A stretch of 64,000 bases of DNA from Rhizobium rhizogenes (GCF_002005205.3 NZ_CP019701.2:806001-870000); one strand, 5' to 3'. Shown: positions 30,782-40,818, counted from the stretch's first letter. Notes: generated from the letters alone by a model not told the origin. A program made the numbers and translations.

Positions 30782-32227
30782 ATGGTACATGAAACGGAAA
30801 AAGATATCGCGCCGGCGGGTGGATATGCACCTCCAGCCCCGCCGCGCAGCAATTTCGCCGTCAGCCTGCGTTCGCCCGGCGCCAAGTTCCTGATGATCGG
30901 CTTCATATCGATGGTTCTGCTTGTGCCGCTCCTGCTCGTCTGGGGGCTGACGGAGGAGCGCGCCTCGCGGGCGGAAGACGTCTCGGGGCGGATCGCCAAT
31001 GGCTGGGGTGGGGATCAGGTGGTGAACGGCCCCTATCTTGCCGTGCCTTTCGACGTGGACCGCCGCCGCGAGGTGGATGGCCGCAGCATCGTCGACCGCA
31101 CGACGGAATGGGTGCTGGTCATGCCGGAAACGCTTGATGTCGCGGCCGATCTGAAGACCGAGGAAAAGCAGCTGTCGATCTACAGCCTGCCGGTCTATAA
31201 CGGCAACATCGTGCTGAAAGGCCGCTTCGGTTCCGGTATCCTGCAGGATCTCGCACGCTTTTCCGGCACGCCGCGACTGGAGAACGCCATTCTCGTCCTC
31301 AGCATACAGGATATTACCGGCATCCGGTCCAGCGCCGGCGTCAAGATCGATGGCGGCCCGGTTCTGCCTTTCGATCCCGGCATGCGGGATATTTCGGTGA
31401 TGACCAACCGCGCCGGTCCGGAAATCGCCATCAGGTCCGATGCCGGTGTGCACAGGCCGATTGAGAGAAACCTCATCGAAACCGGCTTCGCCTTCGATAT
31501 CGCCTTTTCCCTGAATGGTTCAGGCAGTTTCGCCGTTGCGCCGGCTGGCCAGACGACGAGCTTTGCGGCGAACGCCGATTGGCCGCATCCGGGCTTTGAA
31601 GGCCTGTTCCTGCCCGAACAGAAGACTGTCACCGCCACGGATTTCAAGGCCAGCTGGACCATCCCCTATCTTGCCAGGGGCATAGACCGGGTGGTGGAGG
31701 GCACGCGCCTGCCACTGTCGGGCAGCCTGATGACGATCAATCTCGTCGAACCCGTGAAGTTCTACCAGATCATCGCCCGGACGCTGAAATATTCGATCGG
31801 TTTCATCTCGCTGGTTTTCCTCGCCGTCTTCATCGTCGAACTCAAGGGCGGCAAAGTCGTGCACTGGATACAATACGTGCTGACGGGGCTGGCTCTGGTC
31901 ATATTCTATGTTCTGCTGCTCGCGCTCTCCGAACATACGGGCTTCACGATCGCCTATGCCGCTGCATCGGCGTCGACGGCGGCGCTGATCGCATCTTATC
32001 TCGGCAGCGCAACCAATAGTCGTAAAAGCGGTGTGGCGCTGTTTATGGTTTTGGCGGTCGCCTATGGCGTCATGTATCTGGTTCTGAATGAGGATGAATA
32101 CGCGCTGCTGGCCGGCGCGGTGATTTCCTTCATTGCCATTGCGGCAACCATGTATGCCACCCGGCAGGTCGACTGGTCGGGCGCCGGATCCTCACGCGCA
32201 GGCAACGCCACGGACAATATGGCATAG
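30782..32227 (+). CDS. creD: CreD-family inner-membrane protein
   Basis: A 481-residue member of the CreD family. After a short cytosolic Pro-rich start comes SPGAKFLMIGFISMVLLVPL (first helix), then a periplasmic domain of about 280 residues with VVNGPYLAVPFDV and LDVAADLKTEEKQLSIYSLP, and the five C-terminal helices beginning VKFYQIIARTLKYSIGFISL. E. coli CreD affects envelope integrity and beta-lactam/colicin response under the CreBC two-component system; no creBC genes are adjacent here. RBS AAGGA before ATG 30782. The gene stands alone between a terminator and a long non-coding gap. Confidence 0.9.
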   Translation: MVHETEKDIAPAGGYAPPAPPRSNFAVSLRSPGAKFLMIGFISMVLLVPLLLVWGLTEERASRAEDVSGRIANGWGGDQVVNGPYLAVPFDVDRRREVDGRSIVDRTTEWVLVMPETLDVAADLKTEEKQLSIYSLPVYNGNIVLKGRFGSGILQDLARFSGTPRLENAILVLSIQDITGIRSSAGVKIDGGPVLPFDPGMRDISVMTNRAGPEIAIRSDAGVHRPIERNLIETGFAFDIAFSLNGSGSFAVAPAGQTTSFAANADWPHPGFEGLFLPEQKTVTATDFKASWTIPYLARGIDRVVEGTRLPLSGSLMTINLVEPVKFYQIIARTLKYSIGFISLVFLAVFIVELKGGKVVHWIQYVLTGLALVIFYVLLLALSEHTGFTIAYAAASASTAALIASYLGSATNSRKSGVALFMVLAVAYGVMYLVLNEDEYALLAGAVISFIAIAATMYATRQVDWSGAGSSRAGNATDNMA

Positions 32228-32539
32228 TTTCCGTCCGCTCCGAGAGCATCCGTCCTGATGGCCGCAACGCCCGCCTTTCCTTATCCGGCTTGGCATCCGG
32301 CGTGAAGGACGGGACAGCGCGCAAGACGGGAAAGCATTGCTTTCCCGTCTCTTCTCCGCTCTTTTCTACTGCGGGCATCTTGGCCGCAGAGGCCTGTTGC
32401 TTGCAGGAAACGTCAGCTTCTTCCGATTTGACCTGTGGATTGTCATAAAAACTTAATCGAACTGACAAATCCGGTAGAGGACTTCTTAAGCCTTGTCGAT
32501 CATTCATCGCCCCCATGAAGTTTCACAAACGAGGGTTGA
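32228..32539. other. Non-coding gap between creD and the chemoreceptor gene
   Basis: 312 bases. It contains a perfect hairpin: AGACGGGAAAGC (32324-32335), loop ATT, GCTTTCCCGTCT (32339-32350), followed by pyrimidine-rich CTTCTCCGCTCTTTTC, a possible creD terminator about 100 bases from the stop. The rest becomes AT-rich near 32440-32470 (TTGTCATAAAAACTTAATCG), the likely promoter area of the chemoreceptor gene. No credible small ORF is seen. Confidence 0.55.
32324..32350 (+). terminator. Perfect 12-bp hairpin, possible creD terminator
   Basis: Twelve perfect base pairs with a three-base loop (ATT), followed by a mixed C/T tract instead of a clean T run. Its strength suggests a terminator or a stabilising 3' structure. 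Confidence 0.55.
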
Positions 32540-34645
32540 ATGTTTTCGCTGGTCTCGACGTTCAAAATAGCGCATCGCGTGTCTATGCTGGCGCTGGCCG
32601 CGCTGTGCGGTATCGCCGTCATCGCGGGCATGCTGCTGTGGCAAAGGCAGATGGAGGCGCGTTATCGCGTCGCTGAAGATACGCTGATCCAGAGGGACGG
32701 CGTGTTGACGACGCTGGTGGATGCCCTGCATGAAAGCCGCCTGCACCAGAAGGACTTCCTGCTGTCGAGGGATATGAATTCCGTCGCGCAGTTCGACCAG
32801 ACGATGGGCAAGGTCGAGCAGTCCATCGCTTCCCTCGATAGCGGCGCGGCGGCGCAGACGCGTGCGAAACTCGAGGCGCTGTCGCAGGGCGTCGTTGCCT
32901 ATAGTGACCGCATGAAGACGCTGGTTGCCAGGAACCGGGAGCTGGGTCTCACGCCCGCGGACGGTCTTGAAGGCGCCATGCGCAATGGTGTGCACTCCAT
33001 CGAAAAACTCATCGACGCCGTCGCCAATGCCGAAATCCGCGCCAGCATGCTGATGATGCGCCGGCACGAAAAGGACTTCATCCTGCGGCGCGACGAAACC
33101 TATGCGATGAAACACGCCGCTGAGGTGGAAACCTTCAAGGCGCTGGTGAAGCTGGAATACCGGCCGGGAGTGGAGCGCCAGCGCATCATGGACGCCCTGG
33201 AAATCTACACCGCATCCTTCCGCTTCTACGCGCAGGCGGTGCTGGAGGAGCAGAAGGCACGCGAAACGGTCGTCACCGCCTATACGGCGCTGCTGCCCGT
33301 CGTCGCGGATATTTCCTCGACCTATCGGCAGGAGCGGGAGGCCAGCGCGCTCGAGAATAAAAATGCGGCGGAAAGCACGGTTTCGATCGTTGTCGCCCTC
33401 ATTGCCCTGACCGTTCTTGTCCTTTTTGCCGGTGTCTATCTCATTGGCCGCTCGATAACGCGACCCGCGACGGCAATAACCGGCGCGATGCGCCGCCTTG
33501 CCGAAGGCGAGACCGACTTCGCCGTTCCCGGTCTGCGCCGCAAGGACGAATTTGGCGCCATGGCCCATGCGCTGGAAATTTTCCGGCAGGCCGCCATCGC
33601 CAAGATCGAGCTGGAGAACCAGGCGCTTGCGGCCCGACAGCAGGCCGAAGCGGAAAAGGCGCGTTTCCAGCGCGAGGCGGAAGCCGAGGCGCAGGCGCGG
33701 CTGATGCAGGCAACGACCGGCCTTGCGGCGGCGCTGCATCGTCTTGCCGCCGGCGATCTCTCCTTTGAACTGAACGAGCCTTTCGCCCCGGATTTCGAGG
33801 CGTTGCGGCACGATCTCAATCGCACCATCCGCCAGCTGGATGCGGCCATGTCCGGCGTCGTGCAGTCCAGCGTGGCCATTGATGGCGGCAGTCAGGAAAT
33901 CAGCCAGAGCGCTGCCGATCTTGCCCGGCGCACCGAGCAGCAGGCCGCCTCGCTGGAGGAAACCGCAGCGGCCCTCGATGAGCTGACGGCCAATATCCGC
34001 ATCTCGGCGGAACGCGCGGTGGAAGCCCGCACGGTTGCCCATTCCGCGGATGAGGATGCCAGCCGCACGGCCGATCTCGTCGTCGATACGATCGCGGCCA
34101 TGGAAAAGATCGAGCAGTCATCCGGCCGGATCGGCAGCATCATCAGCGTCATTGATGAAATTGCCTTCCAGACCAATCTTCTCGCGCTCAATGCCGGTGT
34201 TGAGGCCGCACGTGCGGGCGAGGCGGGTCGCGGTTTCGCCGTCGTGGCGCAGGAGGTGCGCGAACTGGCGCAGCGCTCCGCAAGGGCGGCGGCCGAGATC
34301 AAGGTGCTCATCCAGACCTCCGGCGCCGAGGTGAAGGACGGCGCGCGCTTCGTGCGGGAAACCGGCGCGGCCCTGTCGCGCATCGGCGGTTCGGTGAAGA
34401 CGATCAACGACCATATCGAAGCCATCGCCGCCGCCACGAAGGAACAGTCGGTCGGGCTTTCCGAGATCAACACCACCGTCAATCATCTGGATCAGGGCAC
34501 GCAGCAGAACGCCGCCATGGTGGAAGAAAACAATGCCGCCAGCGCCATGCTGGCGGGCGAGACCACACGCCTCAAGGAACTGGTCTGCCAGTTCCGGCTG
34601 AGCGAGGTGGAGATGCTGGATTATCACGGATGCGAAGCGGCCTGA
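32540..34645 (+). CDS. Methyl-accepting chemotaxis protein with helical-bimodular-like sensor
   Basis: A 701-residue chemoreceptor. TM1 at about residues 12-33, a periplasmic all-helical domain of about 245 residues (ESRLHQKDFLLSRD, then MMRRHEKDFILRRDE, the paired motifs of HBM sensors), TM2 at about 280-305, HAMP (RSITRPATAITGAMRRLAEG), a long coiled coil, and the signalling domain. The hairpin tip is IDEIAFQTNLLALNAGVEAA with RAGEAGRGFAVVAQEVRELA. HBM receptors in other bacteria sense organic acids such as malate or succinate. No C-terminal CheR-binding pentapeptide is seen. Start at ATG 32540 with GAGGG upstream. Confidence 0.93.
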   Translation: MFSLVSTFKIAHRVSMLALAALCGIAVIAGMLLWQRQMEARYRVAEDTLIQRDGVLTTLVDALHESRLHQKDFLLSRDMNSVAQFDQTMGKVEQSIASLDSGAAAQTRAKLEALSQGVVAYSDRMKTLVARNRELGLTPADGLEGAMRNGVHSIEKLIDAVANAEIRASMLMMRRHEKDFILRRDETYAMKHAAEVETFKALVKLEYRPGVERQRIMDALEIYTASFRFYAQAVLEEQKARETVVTAYTALLPVVADISSTYRQEREASALENKNAAESTVSIVVALIALTVLVLFAGVYLIGRSITRPATAITGAMRRLAEGETDFAVPGLRRKDEFGAMAHALEIFRQAAIAKIELENQALAARQQAEAEKARFQREAEAEAQARLMQATTGLAAALHRLAAGDLSFELNEPFAPDFEALRHDLNRTIRQLDAAMSGVVQSSVAIDGGSQEISQSAADLARRTEQQAASLEETAAALDELTANIRISAERAVEARTVAHSADEDASRTADLVVDTIAAMEKIEQSSGRIGSIISVIDEIAFQTNLLALNAGVEAARAGEAGRGFAVVAQEVRELAQRSARAAAEIKVLIQTSGAEVKDGARFVRETGAALSRIGGSVKTINDHIEAIAAATKEQSVGLSEINTTVNHLDQGTQQNAAMVEENNAASAMLAGETTRLKELVCQFRLSEVEMLDYHGCEAA

Positions 34646-34664
34646 GACGCCATCGACGCCATCG

Positions 34665-34698
34665 AAAAGCGGGCGCGCAACTTGCCGCCCGCTTTTTT
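34665..34698 (+). terminator. Terminator of the chemoreceptor gene
   Basis: AAAGCGGGC (34666-34674) pairs with GCCCGCTTT (34687-34695), followed by TTTG; the loop itself contains a GCAA/TTGC match that lengthens the stem. Confidence 0.9.
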
Positions 34699-34852
34699 GC
34701 CGTTTATAGGTGGGGTACTCACCACGGACCCGGTGAAATTCCGGGTGGCTCTTCTGGCCGCCGATCCGCCAGACAACGCAAAGCACCGACATTCCTTTTC
34801 AATCTACCGGACATGGCTCCGGCCGGTGCGTCATTCTTTGCGAAAAAATCAG

Positions 34853-36334
34853 ATGAACAGATTTCAGACTTACAGACGTGAGTGGTTTTCCAATATTCGC
34901 GGCGATCTTCTTTCCGGCATCGTCGTGGCACTTGCCCTCATTCCCGAAGCCATAGGCTTTTCCGTCATAGCCGGCGTCGATCCGAAGGTGGGATTGTTCG
35001 CCTCCTTCGCCATTGCCTGCGTCTCCGCCTTCACCGGCGGCCGACCGGGCATGATTTCGGCGGCCACCGCCGCCACCGCCGTCCTGATGGTCACGCTCGT
35101 CAAGGAGCACGGGCTGCAATATCTCTTTGCCGCCACCATCCTCATGGGCGTGCTGCAAATTGCGGCGGGTTTTGCGAAACTCGGCCGGGTGATGCGTTTC
35201 GTGTCACGCTCGGTCATGACCGGTTTCGTTAATGCGCTGGCGATCCTGATCTTCATGGCGCAATTGCCCGAACTGATCGGCGTGCCCGTCGAGACCTATG
35301 TCATGATCGCGGCCGGTCTTGCGATCATCTATCTCTTCCCGCTGGTCACGAAGATCATTCCCTCGCCGCTGGTCGCTATCGTCGCCCTGACCTGCGTGGC
35401 GGTTTTCTCCGGCATGGATATCCGCACGGTCGGCGATCTCGGCGAGTTGCCCTCGACATTGCCGATATTCGCCCTGCCGCAGGTGCCTCTGACTTTCGAA
35501 ACGTTGCAGATCATCTTTCCCTATTCCGTGGCGCTCGCCGCCGTCGGCCTGCTGGAATCGCTGCTGACGGCCCAGATCGTTGACGACATGACGGATACGG
35601 GCAGCAATAAGAGCCAGGAATGCATCGGGCAGGGGACGAGCAATATCGCGTCTGCCCTCATCGGCGGCATGGGCGGCTGCGCCATGATCGGCCAGTCCGT
35701 CATCAATGTCAGCTCCGGCGGTCGCGGTCGCTTGTCCACTTTTGTGGCAGGCGCTTTCCTGCTGTTCCTCATTCTGGTGCTGGACGATCTCGTGCGCATC
35801 ATACCGATGGCGGCGCTGGTGGCTGTCATGATCATGGTGTCCATCGGCACCTTCTCATGGCGCTCCATCATCGATCTCCGCCGCAACCCGCCATCGTCAA
35901 GCATCGTCATGCTGGTAACCGTCGGCACGGTGCTTGCCACCCATGACCTTGCAAAGGGTGTGCTGGCGGGCGTGCTTCTTTCCGGCGTGTTTTTCGCAGG
36001 CAAGGTTTCCAAGCTTTTCCACGTCAGACCGGAGCTTTCAGCCGATGGTCGCGAGCGGATCTACCGCGTCGACGGCCAGATTTTCTTCGCCTCGACGGAA
36101 AGCTTCATCGCCGCCTTCGATTTCGCCGAAGAGGTGGAGGCGGTAACGATTGATGTGACGGAGGCGCATCTGTGGGATATTTCCGCGGTCGGCGCGCTGG
36201 ACAAGGTGGTCCTGAAGTTCCGTAAAGTCGGCAGGCGGGTCGAGGTGATCGGCGTCAACGAGGCGAGCGCCCATATGATCGACCGTTTCGCCCTGCACGA
36301 CAAGCAGGATGCGGCGGCAGCGCCGCTGCACTAA
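34853..36334 (+). CDS. SulP-family anion transporter with STAS domain
   Basis: A 493-residue SLC26/SulP transporter. The N-terminal domain has [20 protein letters not shown], the SulP entry signature, and about 11-12 helices through residue 390, with [20 protein letters not shown] and [20 protein letters not shown] between them. The C-terminal STAS domain starts about residue 400 ([35 protein letters not shown]). Members take up sulfate, bicarbonate or dicarboxylates with Na+ or H+; the substrate is not determinable here. Start at ATG 34853 ([12 protein letters not shown]), which matches the family; the frame extends upstream into the preceding terminator. Confidence 0.92.
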   Translation: MNRFQTYRREWFSNIRGDLLSGIVVALALIPEAIGFSVIAGVDPKVGLFASFAIACVSAFTGGRPGMISAATAATAVLMVTLVKEHGLQYLFAATILMGVLQIAAGFAKLGRVMRFVSRSVMTGFVNALAILIFMAQLPELIGVPVETYVMIAAGLAIIYLFPLVTKIIPSPLVAIVALTCVAVFSGMDIRTVGDLGELPSTLPIFALPQVPLTFETLQIIFPYSVALAAVGLLESLLTAQIVDDMTDTGSNKSQECIGQGTSNIASALIGGMGGCAMIGQSVINVSSGGRGRLSTFVAGAFLLFLILVLDDLVRIIPMAALVAVMIMVSIGTFSWRSIIDLRRNPPSSSIVMLVTVGTVLATHDLAKGVLAGVLLSGVFFAGKVSKLFHVRPELSADGRERIYRVDGQIFFASTESFIAAFDFAEEVEAVTIDVTEAHLWDISAVGALDKVVLKFRKVGRRVEVIGVNEASAHMIDRFALHDKQDAAAAPLH

Positions 36335-36343
36335 GTGCAAAAG

Positions 36344-36373
36344 AAAAGCCCCGGAAAAACCGGGGCTTTTTTG
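36344..36373. terminator. Bidirectional terminator between sulP and the convergent gene
   Basis: AAAAGCCCCGG (36344-36354) pairs with CCGGGGCTTTT (36360-36370) around AAAAA, with T runs on the plus strand and A runs giving T on the minus strand. It serves both convergent genes. Confidence 0.92.
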
Positions 36374-36374
36374 T

Positions 36375-37565
36375 TTATTCGTTTGCCGTCACCGTCACGC
36401 CGAGCATTTTCGGCAGGGTGTTCGGTGCGCCCATCGCAGCGCCCATGATCATCGGGAACGGAACCGGCTTTTCCGGCTCCGCCGTGATCGAGAAGTTCTT
36501 CGGATTGTCGATATAGGCGTTGAGGGCCGCCGAGACCATGTTCTGCAGGTCCGGAACGTTGAGCGAGGCCATCATGATCGGCGCCATGCCCTTGATGGTC
36601 TGGGCAAGCTGATCGCCCGTCATGCCCTGCTGGCTTGCCGCATAGTCGATGGCGCGCTTGGTGATGCTGGCGTCTTCGAAGCTGATTTCAGCATTGACGA
36701 AGGAGAGCTGCTGCATCAGGCCGAGCATGGCGAGGCTTGCTGCCTGGTCCGCCTGTTCCTTGTTCGGATTGGCGGCCTGCGCCTTTACCGTCTCCTGCAT
36801 CGACTTGATGAAGTCGAGCGTGTAGCCGGAGAAGCCGAACGACATGTTGAGGCGGCCGACATTGTCGAGATTGATGGCATATTCCTCGACGTCGACGGTG
36901 CCGGAGGCAACTTCCCAGCTGCCGCTCATGGTCATGTCGCCGGAAAGGGCCTTGAGTTCGAGTTTCTCGATCGCGTCCTTCGTGGCCGGGTCGGTGACTT
37001 CGCTGAGATCGGCCTTGAAGCCGGACGCATCCAGTTCGAAACCGATCGAGGCCTTGTCGTCGCTGACCGACATCGTCGCGGTGCTTTCCTCAAGCGAGAA
37101 AGCCTGCTTGCCGTCGATGGAAACCGAAACCGGACCGCTATGGGCTTCGTCATAGAACATCAGAGCATCGACGGTGCCCGTGGTCGCATCGGCGGGAATG
37201 ACGAGGCCCGACATGTAGATGTCGCTTGCCTTGATTTCCACGTTTTCCTGCTTGTAGTCGATATTGTCGAAACGGGCGTTCTTGATCGTGTAACCGCCGT
37301 TGTTTTCCTCGACGCCTTCAAGCGTGATATTGCCGACCGGAATTTTCTTGGCCGGATCTGCGGCCGCGTTGAAGGTCACGCCGTTCAGTGTCACCGTCGT
37401 ACCGTTGACGGCAACGGAGCCGGCGGCGATCTCACCGCCCTGGGTGGCATAGGCGGCGTTGATCTTCTTCAGCACATCCCCGCCGTCCAGCGCGAAGGCC
37501 GGCGCCGAAAGCGTGAGAAGCGCGGCACTCGCAAAAAGAACCTGCCGGGTGGATTTCAGTCTCAT
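36375..37565 (-). CDS. Periplasmic hypothetical protein, rhizobial
   Basis: A 396-residue protein with a signal peptide (MRLKSTRQVLFASAALLTLS, cleavage after AFA). The mature domain is a repetitive beta-sheet/helix pattern: GEIAAGSVAVNGTTVTLNGV, VGNITLEGVEENNGGYTIKN, NVEIKASDIYMSGLVIPADA, FVNAEISFEDASITKRAIDY, resembling AsmA- or YdgA-like repeats that line lipid-transfer or envelope-maintenance proteins. I cannot assign a family with certainty. It is acidic, with no membrane helix after the signal. It lies divergent from parC. Confidence 0.72.
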   Translation of the reverse strand: MRLKSTRQVLFASAALLTLSAPAFALDGGDVLKKINAAYATQGGEIAAGSVAVNGTTVTLNGVTFNAAADPAKKIPVGNITLEGVEENNGGYTIKNARFDNIDYKQENVEIKASDIYMSGLVIPADATTGTVDALMFYDEAHSGPVSVSIDGKQAFSLEESTATMSVSDDKASIGFELDASGFKADLSEVTDPATKDAIEKLELKALSGDMTMSGSWEVASGTVDVEEYAINLDNVGRLNMSFGFSGYTLDFIKSMQETVKAQAANPNKEQADQAASLAMLGLMQQLSFVNAEISFEDASITKRAIDYAASQQGMTGDQLAQTIKGMAPIMMASLNVPDLQNMVSAALNAYIDNPKNFSITAEPEKPVPFPMIMGAAMGAPNTLPKMLGVTVTANE

Positions 37566-37794
37566 GATGTTTCTTCCCTCAACGTACGGCTGTGTACCGT
37601 GTTCGAATTCGAATGCTGATACTTATATTCGCGATTATTCAAAGGTCTATAGGATTTAGATCGATTCCCATGACGGCGGCATTGCGGCATTTGCAACGCG
37701 GTTAACAAAAAAGCGCATGAAAGGGGTGCTTTCATCCACAGGGCAGACCCCTGAATTTCTTGCCGGGAATCGGCATTTCCGCTAGTCAAGCACC

Positions 37795-40047
37795 ATGGGA
37801 AAAAATCTTGTACCTCCGTCCGGCGGAGACGATAACATTCATCCGGTCGATTTGAAGGCGGCGCTTGAAGAGCGCTACCTCGCTTACGCCTTGTCCACGA
37901 TCATGCATCGTGCGCTGCCGGATGTGCGCGACGGCCTGAAGCCGGTTCACCGCCGCATCATTCACGCCATGAGTGAAATGGGCATTCGCCCCAACTCGGC
38001 CTTCAAGAAATGCGCCCGTATCGTCGGTGACGTGATCGGTAAATTCCACCCGCATGGCGACCAGTCCGTTTATGACGCGCTGGTGCGTCTCGCGCAGGAT
38101 TTCTCGCAGCGTTATCCGATCGTCGACGGGCAGGGCAATTTCGGCAATATCGATGGCGACGGCGCCGCCGCCTATCGTTACACCGAAGCGCGCATGACCG
38201 AGGTTGCGGCGCTGCTGCTCGAGGGCATCGGCGAAGATGCGGTGGATTTCCGCGCCACCTATAACGAGGAAGACGAAGAACCCGTCGTCCTGCCGGGCGC
38301 TTTCCCCAATCTGCTCGCCAACGGCGCCTCCGGCATCGCGGTGGGCATGGCGACATCGATCCCGCCGCACAACGCGCATGAACTTTGCGACGCGGCGCTT
38401 TATCTCATCAAGCACCCCGATGCGACGGTGGAAAAGCTGGTGGAGTTCATTCCCGGCCCCGATCTGCCGACCGGCGGTGTGATCGTCGAAAGCCGCGAGA
38501 ATATTCTCGATGCTTACAAGACCGGCCGCGGCGGTTTCCGCGTGCGCGCCAAATGGGAGACGGAAGATCTCGGCCGCGGCGGTTACCAGATCGTCATCAC
38601 CGAAATTCCCTTCCAGGTGCAGAAATCGCGTCTGATCGAGAAGATCGCCGAGTTGCTGATTGCCCGCAAGCTGCCGCTTCTTGAGGATATTCGCGACGAA
38701 TCGGCCGAAGACGTGCGCATCGTGCTGGTGCCGAAGAGCCGTACCGTCGATGCGACGCTGCTGATGGAATCGCTGTTCCGCCTGTCCGACCTCGAAAGCC
38801 GCCTGCCGCTCAACATGAACGTGCTGTCGCTCGGCAAGGTGCCGAAGGTCATGGCGCTGAACGAGGTGCTGAGCGAGTGGCTGGCGCACCGCAAGGATGT
38901 GCTGGTCCGCCGTTCCCGCCACCGTCTGGCGGCCATCGACCGCAGGCTGGAGATTCTGGGCGGCCTGCTCGTCGCCTATCTCAATCTCGATGAGGTTATC
39001 CGCATCATCCGCGAGGAGGATGAGCCGAAACAGGTGATGATGGCCAAGTGGTCGCTCACCGACACGCAGGCCGAAGCCATCCTCAACATGCGGCTGCGCA
39101 ACCTGCGCAAGCTCGAGGAATTCGAAATCCGCAAGGAGTTCGATGAACTCAGCAGCGAGAAGGCCGAAATCGAAGGTTTGCTCGCCTCCGATGACAAGCA
39201 GTGGCAGACCGTCGCCTGGGAAATCGGCGAGGTCAAAAAGAAATACGCCAAGGCAACCGAGATCGGCCGCCGCCGCACGCAGTTCGCGGATGCGCCGGAT
39301 GCCGATATCGAGGCCATCCAGCAGGCGATGATCGAGAAGGAACCGGTCACCATCGTCATCTCGCAGAAGGGCTGGATCCGGGCGCTGAAGGGGCACATGT
39401 CCGACACGTCCTCGCTCACCTTCAAGGAAGGCGACGGCCTGAAACTGGCTTTCCCGGCGCAGACCACCGACAAGCTGCTGATGCTGACGACAGGCGGCAA
39501 GGCCTATACGCTCGGCGCCGACAAGCTGCCTGGCGGGCGCGGCCATGGCGAGCCGATCCGCATCATGGTCGACATGGAAAACGATCAGGATATTCTGACC
39601 GCTTTTGTACACGATCCGTCGCGCAAGCTGCTGCTCGTCTCCACGGCCGGCAACGGTTTCATCGTACCCGAGAGCGAAATGGTCGCGAATACCCGCAAGG
39701 GCAAGCAGATCATGAATGTCTCGATGCCCGATGAAGCCAAGCTCGCCGTGCCGGTCACGGGCGACCATGTCGCGGTCGTCGGCGAAAACCGCAAGCTCCT
39801 GGCCTTCCCGCTGGCGCAGGTGCCGGAAATGTCGCGCGGCAAGGGCGTGCGCCTGCAGCGCTACAAGGATGGCGGCGTTGTCGACGTTAAATGTTTCGCG
39901 CTTGCCGAAGGCTTGTCTTGGTCCGACACGGCCGGGCGTCTCTTCAACAAGGTGGGTGAAGAACTGCGCGAATGGCTGGCCGACCGCGCAACGGCGGGCC
40001 GCACCGTGCCGAAGGGCTTTCCGCGCAGCGGGAAGTTTGGTGGGTAA
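37795..40047 (+). CDS. parC: DNA topoisomerase IV subunit A
   Basis: A 750-residue type IIA topoisomerase subunit that, with ParE, decatenates replicated chromosomes. The N-terminus has [20 protein letters not shown] and [14 protein letters not shown]; the quinolone-resistance region is [20 protein letters not shown]; the catalytic tyrosine is in [10 protein letters not shown]. The C-terminal beta-pinwheel is degenerate and lacks a GyrA box, so it is ParC and not GyrA. The position equivalent to GyrA Ser83 is Ser (DQSVYDA), as in wild-type sensitive enzymes. Start at ATG 37795. Confidence 0.95.
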   Translation: MGKNLVPPSGGDDNIHPVDLKAALEERYLAYALSTIMHRALPDVRDGLKPVHRRIIHAMSEMGIRPNSAFKKCARIVGDVIGKFHPHGDQSVYDALVRLAQDFSQRYPIVDGQGNFGNIDGDGAAAYRYTEARMTEVAALLLEGIGEDAVDFRATYNEEDEEPVVLPGAFPNLLANGASGIAVGMATSIPPHNAHELCDAALYLIKHPDATVEKLVEFIPGPDLPTGGVIVESRENILDAYKTGRGGFRVRAKWETEDLGRGGYQIVITEIPFQVQKSRLIEKIAELLIARKLPLLEDIRDESAEDVRIVLVPKSRTVDATLLMESLFRLSDLESRLPLNMNVLSLGKVPKVMALNEVLSEWLAHRKDVLVRRSRHRLAAIDRRLEILGGLLVAYLNLDEVIRIIREEDEPKQVMMAKWSLTDTQAEAILNMRLRNLRKLEEFEIRKEFDELSSEKAEIEGLLASDDKQWQTVAWEIGEVKKKYAKATEIGRRRTQFADAPDADIEAIQQAMIEKEPVTIVISQKGWIRALKGHMSDTSSLTFKEGDGLKLAFPAQTTDKLLMLTTGGKAYTLGADKLPGGRGHGEPIRIMVDMENDQDILTAFVHDPSRKLLLVSTAGNGFIVPESEMVANTRKGKQIMNVSMPDEAKLAVPVTGDHVAVVGENRKLLAFPLAQVPEMSRGKGVRLQRYKDGGVVDVKCFALAEGLSWSDTAGRLFNKVGEELREWLADRATAGRTVPKGFPRSGKFGG

Positions 40048-40075
40048 AGCCGTCCGGTATTGACAGGTTATCGAT

Positions 40076-40110
40076 GAAACGCCGCGTATCGAAACGATAT
40101 GCGGCGTTTC
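40076..40110. terminator. Long hairpin after parC, convergent with the toxin gene
   Basis: GAAACGCCGCGTATCG pairs with CGATATGCGGCGTTTC (one G-T) around an AAA loop, giving 16 pairs. The T tract is weak (TGTTC). It is the likely parC terminator and may also stop transcription from the toxin-antitoxin operon. Confidence 0.7.
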
Positions 40111-40113
40111 TGT

Positions 40114-40503
40114 TCAATGGAGCGGGATAGTGTGATCTTTGAGAAAACGGTATGCGCCGTCCTCATCGATCTCACCTGCAGCGACATCAAGAACAAAAGC
40201 CACGATGTCCGCCTGCTCGGCAACGACTTCAATTCCGTTGATAAAAAGGAAGGTGTAGGCGGCGAGAAAAGCCGTGCGTTTGTTGCCGTCGGAAAAGGGA
40301 TGGTTGCGCGCTATACCGTAAAGATAAGCGGCGGCGAGTTTCAGCGGTCCCTCTTCTCCATAGGCAGCTTTGTGCAATGGACGCGCCAAAGCTGCCTCGA
40401 GTGCGTTTTCATCCTTGAGGCCCGGCAAGCCACCGTGTTCGGCTAATTGCTCTTGATGTATAACTTCGATGGCGACACGAGAGAGCCACTTTATATTACT
40501 CAC
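40114..40503 (-). CDS. Doc/Fic-family toxin (death-on-curing)
   Basis: A 129-residue single-domain Fic protein. The core motif is HPFSDGNKRTAF at about residues 67-78. It holds the catalytic His and the NKR variant of Doc, which phosphorylates EF-Tu, in place of the GNGR of AMP-transferring Fic enzymes. The N-terminus (IEVIHQEQLAEHGG) is that of chromosomal Doc homologues. The start is GTG at 40503, overlapping the antitoxin stop by four bases (GTGA), so the two are translationally coupled. It likely arrests translation when unopposed. Confidence 0.9.
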   Translation of the reverse strand: MSNIKWLSRVAIEVIHQEQLAEHGGLPGLKDENALEAALARPLHKAAYGEEGPLKLAAAYLYGIARNHPFSDGNKRTAFLAAYTFLFINGIEVVAEQADIVAFVLDVAAGEIDEDGAYRFLKDHTIPLH

Positions 40504-40721
40504 TTGGCGAGTTCTCTCAGAGCTGTGTGGTATTTTTTCATACCACGCCGGGCGGCTTCAAGCTGTTCTCTCAGTTCCGCATGCTCGGGAACGAGTTCGA
40601 TATTGCCGGCAGTTTCTCTGAGTTCCAGCGCGTCGCCGGCCTTGAGACCCATGCGATCCAGAACTTCCTTCGGAATGATGATGCCTTCGGAATTACCGAT
40701 TTTGCGGATCGTAATGTTCAT
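40500..40721 (-). CDS. AbrB/MazE-type antitoxin
   Basis: A 73-residue protein with a swapped-hairpin DNA-binding N-terminus (MNITIRKIGNSEGIIIPKEV then LDRMGLKAGDALEL) and a C-terminal helical tail (AELREQLEAARRG...YHTALREL) expected to bind and block the toxin. The start at 40721 follows AGGAG; frames further upstream cross the operator. It pairs with the adjacent Doc toxin. This AbrB-plus-Doc pairing differs from the classical P1 Phd-Doc pair. It probably represses its own promoter together with the toxin. Confidence 0.88.
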   Translation of the reverse strand: MNITIRKIGNSEGIIIPKEVLDRMGLKAGDALELRETAGNIELVPEHAELREQLEAARRGMKKYHTALRELAK

Positions 40722-40733
40722 GGTGATAACTCC

Positions 40734-40782
40734 TGTTATAACAGTCGTTATAACATGGCTGAAATTCGTACACAATGTACGA
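40734..40782 (-). promoter_or_regulatory. Promoter and operators of the toxin-antitoxin operon
   Basis: On the minus strand, -35 TTGTGT (40775-40770) and -10 TATAAC (40752-40747) have a 17-base spacer. Two GTTATAAC palindromes form an inverted repeat TGTTATAAC-AGTC-GTTATAACA (40734-40755) overlapping the -10. A second palindrome TCGTAC-ACAAT-GTACGA (40766-40782) overlaps the -35. The arrangement suits conditional autorepression by antitoxin and toxin. Confidence 0.75.
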
Positions 40783-40818
40783 TTTCCGGAGGTTAGATGT
40801 GACACTTCCAAACGCGGG

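Noticed and set aside
37786-39768. Minus-strand frame of 660 codons opposite parC
   Set aside because: Antisense shadow of parC; no motif or start signal.
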